From Microglena sp. YARC (taxonomy: Eukaryota > Chlorophyta > Chlorophyceae > Chlamydomonadales > Chlamydomonadaceae), in the NCBI GenBank assembly GCA_022414725.1, contig CM039465.1, positions 46,510,495 to 46,574,494 of the forward strand: a DNA stretch of 64,000 bases. Direction: 5' to 3'. Below, piece after piece: positions 42,955 to 53,215 of this stretch (the first letter of the stretch is position 1; each line of letters begins with the position of its first letter). Below the pieces are notes generated by a model. That model was not told where the DNA came from and did not search any database. It saw only the letters and a program-made list of their open reading frames with translations. Position numbers and translations under genes: made by a program.

Positions 42955-43298
42955 TGCAGAACCTGTAGGGTGTAGGACCACCCCAGGCCAAATTGGTGTA
43001 AATTGATCTGTAGCATGATAATTTGCGATTATTAATGTAATCTTTACCCATGAATATTTCGTGCACCTGTAGGTGGGAGGAAACCCACGCAGTAATGGTG
43101 TAATTGATCATGTAGCATGATAATTTTGGCATTAATAAATTGTTAATAGATATTTAAATGAGAATTTCGTGCAACCTGTAGGTGGGAAGGACACCCCACG
43201 CCATAATTGGGTGTAATTGGATTCATGTGCATGATAATTTTGGCAATTATAATTGTGAATATGATAAACTTTAACATGATATTTCGTGTAACCTGTAG
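42955..43298 (+). repeat. Acceptor-type exon-edge array
   Basis: Three degraded copies plus the real edge of ACCTGTAGGTGGGAAGGAAC, ACCCCACGC, at about 42,959, 43,070, 43,177 and 43,291, separated by ATGATAATTTTGGCAATTAT and TTGGTGTAATTGAT. ACCTGTAG acts as the acceptor for the exon at 43,299. Confidence 0.78.
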
Positions 43299-43391
43299 GT
43301 GGGAAGGAACACCCCCCGCATGGACCAAACGCCGCAGAGCTGCTCAACCAGATGCCTTTGTAGCGGCTTGGGACGCTCAGTCAGGCTCAAG
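43299..43391 (+). CDS. Candidate exon, possibly of the WD40 gene
   Basis: Acceptor ACCTGTAG before 43,299, donor GGCTCAAG|GTAGTG after 43,391; 93 nt. One frame is open throughout: WEGTPPAWTKRRRAAQP then DAFVAAWDAQSGS, entering in phase 2 and leaving in phase 2. A second, longer copy at 43,495-43,588 gives VTDAL.SALV.CSAAGLK with indels. No family recognised; AWDAQSG is weakly WD40-like. Strand and order suit the WD40 gene, but phase linkage cannot be tested. Confidence 0.45.
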
Positions 43392-43982
43392 GTAGTGGGG
43401 GTGGGAGGTGGGTGGGTGGGGAGTGTGGGCGGGGGATTGAGAGTGTTTTGTGTGGGGGGGGTGGGGGTGGGGGTGGGGGGGGGGGGGGGGAAGAAAGGCC
43501 ACACACGCCATGGACAAACACTGTTGGAAACGGGTCACAGATGCCCTTCATAGCGCTTTGGTAGGATGCTCAGCTGCAGGCCTCAAGGTAGGGGTGGGGT
43601 GGGTGGGGGGTGGCGGGGGCTTGGGATGCTCAGTCAAGGCTCAAGTAGGGGTGGGGGGGTGGGGGGTGGGGGGGGGCTTGGGAATGCTAGTCAGGCCTCA
43701 AAGGTAGGGGTGGGGGGGGGGTGGGGGGTGGGGGGGCTTGGGATGCTGCAGCCTCCAGCTCAAGGTAAGGGGGGTGGGGGGTGGGGGGGGCTTTGGTGCT
43801 CAGTTTGTCAGGCCTCAAGTAGGGGGGGGGGGTGGGGGGTGGGGGGCTTGGGATTGCTCAGATCAGGCCTCAAGAGTAGGGGTGGGGGGGTTGGGGGGTG
43901 GGGGGTCTTGGAATGTCAGTTAGGCCCTAAAGGTAACGGGGTGGTGGGGGGCTTGGATGCTCCGCTTCAGGCCTCAAGGGTA

Positions 43983-44043
<61 letters not shown>

Positions 44044-44243
44044 TTGGGGGATGTGCTCATGATGCTCAATGGTAGTGTGTTTGTGTGGGTGGTGGGTGTG
44101 GTGTGGGTGGGGGAGGGGGGGTGGGTTACAGGTTTATGGGTTTAGGGGGTTTTCTAGGTGTGTAGCGCTTGGGGAATGCTCAGTAGGGTCTCCGGCCTCA
44201 AGATCGGTATGTGTTGTAAAGGGGAGGCTGGGGTGCGGGGGCG
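43392..44243 (+). repeat. Donor-type exon-edge array, G-rich, with a 59-G run
   Basis: About nine copies of GCTTGGGATGCTCAGTCAGG plus CCTCAAG|GTAGGGGTGGGG, at roughly 60-80 bp spacing (43,575, 43,635, 43,692, 43,740, 43,800, 43,858, 43,925, 43,968, 44,193). The repeated part is the end of the exon at 43,299-43,391. Between copies are G-runs, the longest from 43,983 to 44,041. Confidence 0.88.
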
Positions 44244-45243
44244 NNNNNNNNNNNNNNNNNNNNNNNNNNNNNNNNNNNNNNNNNNNNNNNNNNNNNNNNN
44301 NNNNNNNNNNNNNNNNNNNNNNNNNNNNNNNNNNNNNNNNNNNNNNNNNNNNNNNNNNNNNNNNNNNNNNNNNNNNNNNNNNNNNNNNNNNNNNNNNNNN
44401 NNNNNNNNNNNNNNNNNNNNNNNNNNNNNNNNNNNNNNNNNNNNNNNNNNNNNNNNNNNNNNNNNNNNNNNNNNNNNNNNNNNNNNNNNNNNNNNNNNNN
44501 NNNNNNNNNNNNNNNNNNNNNNNNNNNNNNNNNNNNNNNNNNNNNNNNNNNNNNNNNNNNNNNNNNNNNNNNNNNNNNNNNNNNNNNNNNNNNNNNNNNN
44601 NNNNNNNNNNNNNNNNNNNNNNNNNNNNNNNNNNNNNNNNNNNNNNNNNNNNNNNNNNNNNNNNNNNNNNNNNNNNNNNNNNNNNNNNNNNNNNNNNNNN
44701 NNNNNNNNNNNNNNNNNNNNNNNNNNNNNNNNNNNNNNNNNNNNNNNNNNNNNNNNNNNNNNNNNNNNNNNNNNNNNNNNNNNNNNNNNNNNNNNNNNNN
44801 NNNNNNNNNNNNNNNNNNNNNNNNNNNNNNNNNNNNNNNNNNNNNNNNNNNNNNNNNNNNNNNNNNNNNNNNNNNNNNNNNNNNNNNNNNNNNNNNNNNN
44901 NNNNNNNNNNNNNNNNNNNNNNNNNNNNNNNNNNNNNNNNNNNNNNNNNNNNNNNNNNNNNNNNNNNNNNNNNNNNNNNNNNNNNNNNNNNNNNNNNNNN
45001 NNNNNNNNNNNNNNNNNNNNNNNNNNNNNNNNNNNNNNNNNNNNNNNNNNNNNNNNNNNNNNNNNNNNNNNNNNNNNNNNNNNNNNNNNNNNNNNNNNNN
45101 NNNNNNNNNNNNNNNNNNNNNNNNNNNNNNNNNNNNNNNNNNNNNNNNNNNNNNNNNNNNNNNNNNNNNNNNNNNNNNNNNNNNNNNNNNNNNNNNNNNN
45201 NNNNNNNNNNNNNNNNNNNNNNNNNNNNNNNNNNNNNNNNNNN
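44244..45243. other. Assembly gap (1000 N)
   Basis: Exactly 1000 N, a conventional placeholder of unknown true size. It falls between the 3' arrays of two converging genes. The last part of CDC23 and of the WD40 gene may be inside. Confidence 0.99.
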
Positions 45244-46290
45244 AAGAGAGAAATTGTGTGTGTGGTGTGTTTGTTGGTGTGTGTGTTTGGTGTATTGTGT
45301 GTGTGTTGTGTGTTTTGTTTGTTTGGTGTGTGTGTGTGTTTGGTGTGTGTTGTGTGTGTTTGTGTTGTGTGTGTTTGGTGTGTGTGTGTTTGTGGTGTGT
45401 GTGTTTGGTGTGTGGTTTGGTGTGTGTGTGTGTGTGTGTGTTGTGTGTTGTTTGGTGTGTGTATTTGGTGTGTGTGTGTGTTTGTTTGGTGTGTGTGTTG
45501 TGTTTGGTGTGTGTTGTGGTGTGTTTTGGGTGTGTGTGTGTGTTTGGTGTTGTGTGTGTTTTGGTGTGTGTGTTGTGTGTTTGGTGGTGTGTGTTGTGTT
45601 TGGTTGGTGTTTGTGTGTGTCGCGGCCACCACTGACCTTGCACCGTCCAGCTAGAAACAACAACAGGGGTGGAAGTGGTGTGTGTTTGGTGGTGGGTGTG
45701 GTTGGTGGTGGGTGTGTGTGTGTGTGTGTCTGCACTCGCGGGCACCAACTGACCTTTTGCCCCGCCAGCCAGAAACAAAAACAGGGGAGGTGGTGGTGTG
45801 TGTGTGTGTGTGTGGTAGTGTGTGTGTTTTGGTGTGTGTGTGTGCCACAATCACAACTGACTTGCACCGTCAGCCAGAACAAACAGGGAGGTGGTGGTGA
45901 GTTTGGTGTGTGTGTGGTGGTGTGCTGTTGTGTGTTTGGTGTGTGTTTGGTGTGTGTGTGTGTGTGTGTGTTTGTTTGGTGTGTGTGTTTGGTGTGTGTG
46001 TGTTTGTTTGTTTGGTGTGTGTGTGTGTTTGGTGTGTGTGTGTGTTTGGTGTGTGTGTGTGTTTGGTATGGATTGGTGTGTGTGTGTGTTTGGTGTGTGT
46101 TTTGGTGTTGTGTGTTTGTTTGTTTGGTGTGTGTGGTGTGTTTGGTGTGGTGTGTGGTGTGTTTTGGTGTGTGTATGTTGTGTGTTTTGTTTTTGGTGTG
46201 TGTGTGTGTGTTGGGTGTGTGTGTGTGTTTGGTGGTGCGTGTTTGTTTGGTGTGGTGTGGTTTTGGTGTGTGGTGTGGTGTGTGTGTTTG

Positions 46291-46321
<31 letters not shown>

Positions 46322-47613
46322 TGTTGTGTTGAGTGTGTTTTGCGTGTGTGTGAGTTTGGGTGTGTGTGTGTGGGTAAGTGTGTTTGGTGTGGTGTGTTTG
46401 GTGTTGTGTGTGGTTTGGTGTGTGTATGTGTTTGTTTGGTGTGTGTTTTATGTGTTTTGTGTTGTGTGTGTGGTGTGTTTGGTATGTGTGTTTGGTGGTG
46501 GTGTGTGTGTGTGCTTTGGTGTTTTATGTGTGTTTTGGTGTGTTGTGTGTTTGGTGTGTGTGTGTTGTGCTTCGTGTGTTTAAATGTGTGTTTGGTGTGT
46601 GTGTGGTTTTGGTGTGTGTGTGTTTGGTGTGTGTGTGTGTTTGGTGTGTGTGGTGTTGTTTGGTGTTGTGTGTGTGTTTGGTGTGTGTGTGCGTTTGGTG
46701 TGTGTGTGTGTGTTGCGGCCACCACTGACCTTGCATAGTCCAGCCAGTAAAAATAACATGGAATGGTGGTGATGTTGTGTGTTTGTGTTGCCGCGATCAC
46801 CACTGACCTTGCAATCGTCCAGCCACGAAACCAACAACGAGGGGAGGTGTTTGGTGTTGGTGTGTGTGTGGTGGTGTGTGTGTGTGTCCGCGGCCACCAC
46901 TCACATTGTTGCACCATCCAGCCTAGAAACAATAACATGGATGGTGGTGGTTGGTGTGTGGTTTGGTGTGGTGGGTGGTGGTGTGTGTGTTTGGTGGTGG
47001 TGGTTTTTTTGGGGGGTTTGGGGTGGGTGTGTGTCCCGGCCACCAACTACCTTGCACCATCCACCAGAAACAAATAACATGGATGGTGTGGTGTGTGGTG
47101 TGGTGTGTGTGTGTTTTTTGTGTGTGTGTGTGTTTGGTGTGTGTGTGTGTGTGTCGCGGCCACACTGACCTTCAGCCGTCCAGCACAGAAACAACAACAG
47201 GGGTGGAAGTGGTGTGTGTTTTTGGTGGTGGTTGGTGTGTGTGTGTGGGTGTGTCTTGTGTCGCGGGCACCACTGACCTTGCACCCGTCCCAGCCAGAAA
47301 GCAAAAACAGGGGAGGTGGTGTGCGTGGTGTGTGTGTGTGTGGGTGGTGTGGTGTGTTTTGGTGTGTGTTGTGTGCACAAATCAACCACTGACCTTGCAC
47401 CGGGTCCAGCAGAAACAAAAACAGGGGAGGTTTGGTGGTGCGTTTGGGTGTGTGTGTGGTGGTGTGTGTGTTTGGTGGTGTGTGTGGTGCCAACAATTAC
47501 ACTGACCTTGCACCGTTCCAGCAGAAACAAAAAAAGGGGAGGTTGGTTGGTTGCGTTTGGTGTGTGTTGGTGGTGTGTGTGTTGGTGTGTGTGTGTGCAC
47601 AATCACCACTGAC
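45244..47613 (-). repeat. Donor-type exon-edge array of CDC23, TG-rich on plus strand
   Basis: Nine to ten copies that on the minus strand read GTTGTTTCTGGCTGGACGGT then GCAAG|GTCAGTGGTGGCCGCG, the last codons (LLFLAGRCK) and donor of the exon at 47,614-47,874. Copies lie near 45,640, 45,760, 45,865, 46,730, 46,810, 46,910, 47,050, 47,170, 47,280, 47,400 and 47,510. Spacers are (CA)n on the sense strand. Between 45,900 and 46,700 only spacer-like TG sequence remains. The multi-hundred-residue Val/Cys and His/Thr frames here are artefacts. Confidence 0.88.
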
Positions 47614-47874
47614 CTTGCACCGTCCAGCCAGAAACAACAACGCCTCCACCGAATCTGTTCCCAGGGGAGGTGAGGGCCCTCCCCCTCCAAGACCCCCTGT
47701 ACTGCCTGCCTCTGCGTCCAAGCGTGCCAGGTTGTAGCGGTACAGCTTCTCAGCCTGCGCGTCGTCATGCCTCCCTCGTACGCTTTGCCAGCATGTGTAA
47801 CGGCGATGCCGTCCGGGTCGTTGTGCTGATTGCACGCCGATAGCAGCGGAATGGCCAGATCGGTCCATGTTGAC
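47614..47874 (-). CDS. CDC23: CDC23/APC8, exon with late TPRs (contains frame errors)
   Basis: Acceptor GATGCGCAG before 47,874, donor GCAAG|GTCAGT after 47,614; 261 nt. Pieces readable across indels: VNM, CYRRA, HNDPDGIAVT, LAK.YEG, DDAQAEKLYRYNLARLDAEA, a Gly/Pro linker, DSVEALLFLAGRCK. This follows the order of plant and animal CDC23: a CYRRA helix, LAKLH helix, an adaptor helix pair (YY..DL.RMDAE), then VEAL.FLA..CK. At least two small indels (near 47,833 and 47,803) break the frame; partial copies at 48,050-48,960 lack the first break, so it is probably assembly error. Preceding exon 49,204-49,276 ends in phase 0, as needed. Confidence 0.82.
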
Positions 47875-49087
47875 CTGCGCATCGAGTTGGGTGTTCCGTG
47901 GGTTAGAATTTGGTGGTGGTGGGTTATAGTTATAAGGTGTGTTTTGATGGGTTATAGTTTTGGTGCTGGTGGGTTATTTTGGTGTTGTGGGTACGGGTTC
48001 ACCTTGGCGGTGTATGGGTAACAGTCGGGTGGTGTTGCCGGGTAATGCCCTCAGGGTCGTTGTGCTTGCTTGCACGCCTGTAGCAGTGGTTTGGCCAGAT
48101 TTGCATTGTTGGCCGTGGGCATAATCGGGCTGGGTTTTGGTGGGTGAGAAAGTTGGGTGTTTGGTGGGTAACGGTCATACTTGGGGGAGCTGGGTGTCGT
48201 TGGGTTAGAGTTTGGCTGGTGCATGGGTAACTGACGGGTGCTGTTCACCATGTGCATTTGAGTTGGGTGTTGCGGGTTAGTGTTGGTGTTGATGGGTAAA
48301 CGGGCCATAACTTGAGCTGTGTATGGGTAACTGTTGGGAGTTGTTTTGCCCGGGTAAATGCCCATCAGGGTTTGTGCTCAATAAGCACGCCCTTGTAGCA
48401 GCGGACTGGCCAGATTCATTCAAAATTGACCTGGACATCAGGTTTGGGTTTGTCGGTGGGGCAAGAGTTTTGAGTTTTTGTGGGTTAAGTTGGGTGGTTA
48501 ATGGGTTTGAGTTGTAGGTGTGTATTGATGGGTTGTCGATTGGTGTTGGTGGGCAATTATTTCGTGTTGGTAAGTTATTGGTTTGGTGTTGGTGGGTAAC
48601 GGGTCATCCTTGGCGGTGTATGGGTAACTGTTGGGTGTTGTTGCCGGGTAATGCCGTCTGGGTCGTTGTGCTCGACAGCACGTCTGTAGCAGCGGATGGC
48701 CAGAACGTGCATGTAGGTCTGGGCATCGGGCTGGGTGTCGTTTACAGGTTAGAGTTTACGGTGTATGGGTAACTGTCGTGCATGTTCACCTGGGCATTGA
48801 GTTAGGTGTCGGCGGGTGAGTGTTGGGTGTTGATGGGTAACGGGTCTTGCTTGGCTGTGTCTGGGTAACTATCGGTGTTGTTGCCGGGTAATACCGTCAG
48901 GGTCGTTGATCTCGATAGCATGCCTGTAGCAGCGGATGGCCAGAACCTTCATATTGACCTAGGCATAGGGGTTTGTGTTGGTGGGGAATCATTTGGTGTT
49001 GGTGGGATCATCCTGGGATCTTAGGGCCCCCCCCCCTACCCCCCGCCCCCCCCCACACACACACACATACCTCCTGTCTGACTGAAA
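47875..49087 (-). repeat. Acceptor-type exon-edge array of CDC23
   Basis: Four copies at about 48,050-48,115, 48,365-48,440, 48,655-48,730 and 48,895-48,965. Each covers the first 60-70 bases of the exon at 47,874. On the minus strand the 48,700 copy reads DAQTYMHVLAIRCYRRA then VEHNDPDGI before diverging. Spacers contain (GGGTGTTG), GGGTAAC and GATGGGTTA motifs. Confidence 0.85.
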
Positions 49088-49203
49088 CGTACGCTGCTCA
49101 TATATGTAGCACTGCCAAGAGCACACCACATCCTAGCCCCCCCACCCACCCACCCACCCACCCACCCACCCACCCACAAACCTCCTGTCTGACCGAACCG
49201 TAC
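49088..49203 (-). repeat. Donor-edge copy of the next CDC23 exon plus (CCCA)n
   Basis: 49,088-49,135 is a copy of the last 45 bases of the exon at 49,204-49,276 (RMWCALGSATY-type reading, one base lost) with its TACG donor region. It is separated from the exon by about ten CCCA units at 49,138-49,177. Confidence 0.8.
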
Positions 49204-49276
49204 CTGCTCATGAATGTAGCACTGCCCAAGAGCACACCACATCCTGGCATCGGTGGGCCGCAGTGCAGCCGCCCGC
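49204..49276 (-). CDS. CDC23: CDC23/APC8 exon (YYYRRAAALRPTDARMW TPR)
   Basis: Acceptor GTTGTGCAG before 49,276, donor GAGCAG|GTACGG after 49,204; 73 nt. Joined to the upstream exon (phase 2) it reads YYYR-RAAALRPTDARMW then CALGQCYIHEQ. This matches the conserved CDC23 segment YYYRRAxxLRPxDxRMxxALGxCYE. Ends in phase 0, joining to VNM...CYRRA. Intact frame. Confidence 0.92.
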
Positions 49277-50162
49277 CTGCACAACACAAAAGTGATATTA
49301 CAACTCAGAGGGCTGGCGCATAGGTGGATGGTGGGCAGGTGCATGGTGGGCAAGATGTATGGTGGATGGTGGGCGGTGTGGCATAGTGCAGGGTGGGATG
49401 ATTGGTGACTGACACACACCTCATCCTGGCATCGGTAGGCCGCAGTGCAGTCGCTCTCTTGCAAAAAACAAAAAGTGGTATTAAACAACCTGACCCCCTT
49501 ATTAACTTGAGGTGACCGCAGGTGGCGTGGGCCCATGGCACATGTTGGGGGTTCATGCGCAGGTGGCGTGGGCCCATGGCCCATGTTGGGGGTTCATGCG
49601 CAGGTGGTGTGGGCCCATGACCCATGTTGGGGGTTGATGCGCAGGTGGTGTGGGCCCATAGCCCATGTTGGGGGTTGAAGCGAAGGTGGTGTGGGCCCAT
49701 AGCCCATGTTGGGGGTTGATGCGCAGGTGGTGTGGGCCCATAGCCCCATGTTGGGGTTGATGCGGCAGGTGGTGTGGGCCCATAGCCGCATGTTGGGGGT
49801 TGATGCGCAGGTGGTGTGGGCCCATGGCCGCATGTTGGGGTTGATGCGCAGGTGGTGTGGGCCCATGGCCCATGTTGGGGGTTCATGCGCAGGTCGTGTG
49901 GGCCCATGGCCCATGTTGGGGGTTCATGCGCAGGTGGTGTGGGCCCATGGCCCATGTTGGGGGTTCATGCGCAGGTCGTGTGGGCCCATGGCCCATGTTG
50001 GGGGTTCATGCGCAGGTGGTGTGGGCCCATGGCCCATGTTGGGGGTTCATGCGCAGGTGGTGTAGGCCCATGGCCGCGGCTGACGCCAAACCCTAAGGTA
50101 TTGTGGCACTTTCCCCGGTGTAACAAGTGTAACGGTGGGGTCTCTGCTACATCGAGAGCTGT
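49277..50162 (-). repeat. Acceptor-edge copy and 57-bp GGCCCATGGCCCATGTTGGG array
   Basis: 49,422-49,465 is a copy of the acceptor and first bases of the exon at 49,276 (TTTTGCAAGAGAGCGACTGC on the minus strand, then ACTGCGGCC). 49,515-50,085 is a tandem array of ten 57-bp units (GCGCAGGTGGTGTGGGCCCA, TGGCCCATGTTGGGGGTTCA). I could not trace the 57-bp unit to an exon edge. Confidence 0.85.
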
Positions 50163-50378
50163 AACAAGTCCTATGCAGCGTCGCCAGCGGCGCGGAAAAT
50201 TGGCGGAGTGTGTTGGCAACGAATGGGGGGGAATGGAAGAAAGGTGCCCGAAGCGAGTTAGTTACACGACCGTAGGCTGACGTGTCGGGTGTCAAGAAAT
50301 GTTTCGGTCGGACAAACGGACAAATGGGTAACCCTGGGGGCTCCCGCCCTAATAAGAGGGGTCTCCACCAAAAAATCA
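50163..50378 (+). repeat. Interspersed repeat C in a CDC23 intron
   Basis: ACAAGTCCTATGCAGCGTCG, GTGTTGGCAACGAATGG, GCTGACGTGTCGGGTGTCAA, GACAAATGGGTAACCCTGGG, GTCTCCACCAAAAAAT. Fourth copy in the window. Confidence 0.85.
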
Positions 50379-50930
50379 CTCAAAATCAGTGGGCTGGAGC
50401 TTAGGTGGATCGTGGGTGGTGGGCGGCGGAGGGGTGGGTGGGTGGATGTGTAGGATGTGTGGGGGTTATTGGGTGGGTGGGGGTGAGTTGGGTGGGTAGA
50501 TGGGCAGGGGTTTGGGTGGGGGTAGTGGTGGGTGGATTCTGGGCGGACGGGTACCTGAAAACACACCCTATTGTTATAATGACATTTGAGCTATGTGGGA
50601 TGGTGGTGCATGGTGGGATGGTGGATTGGTGGGCTGATAGGTGATTTTGAAGGCACACCTAAAGTTATGATGACAATTCGAGCTCAGTGGGATAGTGTGG
50701 TCATGGTGGGGATGGTGGATAGGTGGGCTGATAAGTAACTGAAAGCACACCCTATCCCTTCCAGTTTTTTTTCCAACTCTGCAAGTGGTTTTTTTTTATA
50801 TTTATTGTTGTAGGCCTCCACCAGGGACAGCATTTCTAGCTTTGTATAGCAATTCTACAGCCTTCCTATAGCATTTAAAAAGCATTCAGGGCCATTTAGG
50901 TTGGGTGGGTGGGTGGGTGGGGGACTGATC
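50379..50930 (-). repeat. Diverged tandem repeat with CACACCC(T/A)A and GGTGGGTGGG motifs
   Basis: Three or four copies of (G/A)CTCAGTGGGATGGTG... GGTGGGCTGATAGGTGA ... AGCACACCCTA at about 50,390-50,760, related to the spacer of the donor array that follows. Also a GGGTGGGTGGG run at 50,899. Confidence 0.65.
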
Positions 50931-51672
50931 CCTTCCCATACCCTGCAGTAGTAGACGGCATAGAGGGGAAAGCTTCCGCCCTATTGTTACATTGACATTC
51001 AAGCTCGGTGGCTGGTGTGTGCATGGTGCATGGTGGACGGTGGTCTGATAGGTGACTGAAAGCAAACCTATCCCTATCCCCACCTGTAGTAGTAACACGG
51101 CATAGATTGGGCATATTGAGCAGCTCGTTACACTCCCCCCCCCCCCGCCCCCCCCCCCACACACACACACTCTCTCCTCCCCCATCCCCACCCCAACAAC
51201 AACAACCCACACACACAAAACCAACACACATACACTCCCTGACCCCCCCCCCCCCCCCCCCTCCCCCCACCACCACCACACACACACACACACACTCCCT
51301 GCCCTCCCCCCTCCCTCCCCCAACAACAACCCACACCCCCACAAGCCCACAACACATATACTCCCCCCACCACCACCAACCACACACACACACACACACA
51401 GCACACTCTCTCTCTATCCACGCCTGTAGTAGTAGACGCCATAAGAAGGGCATCTTAAGCAGCTCATTAAACTCCCTGACCCCCCCCCACACACACACAC
51501 ACACCCACCCTCTCCCTGCCCTCCCCCCATCCCCCCCCCAACAACAACAACCCACCCACACAAACCAACACACATATACCCCCCCCCCCCCCCCCCCCCC
51601 CTTTCCCACGCACGCACGCACACACACACACATACACACACACACACAAGCACACCCTATCCCTATCCCCAC
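50931..51672 (-). repeat. Donor-type exon-edge array of CDC23
   Basis: Three copies (about 50,941-50,985, 51,081-51,130 and 51,423-51,470) of the last 40-45 bases of the exon at 51,673. On the minus strand: GAGCTGCTGAAGATGCCC..., CTACTACTACAG|GTGGGG. The sense-strand spacer is G- and GT-rich, with runs such as 51,246-51,262 and 51,580-51,602 (C on plus). Confidence 0.88.
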
Positions 51673-51784
51673 CTGTAGTAGTAGACTGCATAGAAGGGCA
51701 TCTTCAGCAGCTCATACGCCTGACCAAGGCCATACCAGGCTCTGAAATCGTGTCGGTTCAAGTCGATGGCGTGACGGTACGCGT
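51673..51784 (-). CDS. CDC23: CDC23/APC8 exon ([10 protein letters not shown]...[12 protein letters not shown])
   Basis: Acceptor GTACGTAG before 51,784, donor CTACTACAG|GTGGGG after 51,673; 112 nt. It reads (D)[36 protein letters not shown]. This is the most conserved part of CDC23, a TPR subunit of the anaphase-promoting complex/cyclosome, the ubiquitin ligase that drives mitotic exit (family knowledge). Enters phase 1, leaves phase 2; both joins agree with the neighbouring exons. Intact frame. Confidence 0.95.
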
Positions 51785-53215
51785 CTACGTACAAAACACA
51801 AGGTTTGGGCTTAATATGGGATAAGGTTGGGCTTATTGAGGCACACGGTTATGGGTTAGTGCTCTGAAAATGTGTATGTTTAAGTCTATGGCGTGACGGT
51901 ACGCGTCTGTGTACAACACACAAGGTACAGTCTTAATATGGGATAAGGTTGAGCTTAGTGCGGCACACGGTTACGGGTTAGTGCTCTGAAAATGTGTAGT
52001 TTCAACTCGATGGCGTGACGGTACGCGTCTGTGTACAACACACAAGGTCTGGGCTGAATATGGGACAAGGTTGGGCTTATTGAGGCACACGGGTACAGGT
52101 TAGTGCTCTGAAAATGTGTAGTTTCAAGTCGATGGTGTGACGGTACGCGGCTGTACTCAATAAGCAAGTTTTGGTCTTAGTATGGGGCAAGTTTAAGGGT
52201 TAGTGCTCTGGAATTGTATGGGTCCAAGTCAATGACGTTATAGTACGCGTCTGTGTATAATTGTAAGATGTAGGACTGATTTTATGACAATGCTTGGGCT
52301 TAGTGCTCTGAAAAGGTGTGGGTTCAAGTCAATGGCGTGATGGTATGCGTCTGTGTACAACACACAAAGGTACAGGCCGCTTAATATGGGATACGTTGGG
52401 CTTCTTGAGGCACACGGTTACGGGGTAGTGCTCTGAAAATGTGTATGTTTAAGTCAATGGCATGACGCTATTCAGCTGTGTACAGCAAGCAAGGTACAGG
52501 CTTAGTATAGGATAAGGTTGGGCTTATTGCGGCACACGCTTATGGGTCAGTGCTCTGAAATCGTGTGGGTTCAAGTCAATGGCGTGACGATACGCAGCAG
52601 GGTACAGCAAGCAAGGTGCAGGCTTAGTATTGGACAAGGTCGGGCTTATTGTGTCACATAGTTACGGGGCAGTGCTCTGTAAATGTGTATGTTTAAGTCG
52701 ATGGCGCGACGGTACGCATCTGTGTACAACACACAATGTTCAGGCTTAGTATGGGACAAGGTTGAGCTTATTGCGGCACATGGTTACGGGTCAGTGCTCT
52801 GAACTCGTGTGGGTTCAAGTCCATGGCATGACGATGCGCAGCAGGGTATAGCAAGTAAGGTTTGCGCTTGTTATGGAACAATGTTGGGATTATTGCGGCA
52901 CATGGTTACGGGTCAGTGCTCTGAAATCGTGTGGGTTCAAGTCCATGGCATGACACTACACAGCTGTGTACAGCAAGCAAGGTACAGGCTTAGTATAGGA
53001 TAAGGTTGGGCTTGTTGCTACACATGGTTACGGGTCAGTGCTCTGAAATCGTGTAGGCTCAAGTCCATGGCATGACTGTACACAGCTGTGTACAGCAAGC
53101 AAGGTTTGCCCTTGTTATGGAACAATGTTGGGATTATTGCGGCACATGGTTACGGGTTAGTGCTCTGAAATCGTGTGGGTTCCAGTCAATGGCGTGAAAA
53201 TACGCAGCAGGGGAC
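51785..53215 (-). repeat. Acceptor-type exon-edge array of CDC23
   Basis: Twelve or so units of about 115-125 bp. On the minus strand each has GTGTACACAG|ACGCGTACCGTCACG, CCATCGACTTGAA... and ATTTTCAGAGCACTAACCCG, copying the acceptor and first 45 bases ([16 protein letters not shown]) of the exon at 51,784. Spacer contains CATATTAAGCC and AACCTTGTCCCATA. Left-most copies are closest to the exon; those to the right drift. Confidence 0.93.

Noticed and set aside
44069..47602. Very long open frames (hundreds of residues) on both strands around the gap
   Set aside because: They consist of N-derived X residues and translated TG/CA repeats (Val/Cys or His/Thr only). They are not proteins.
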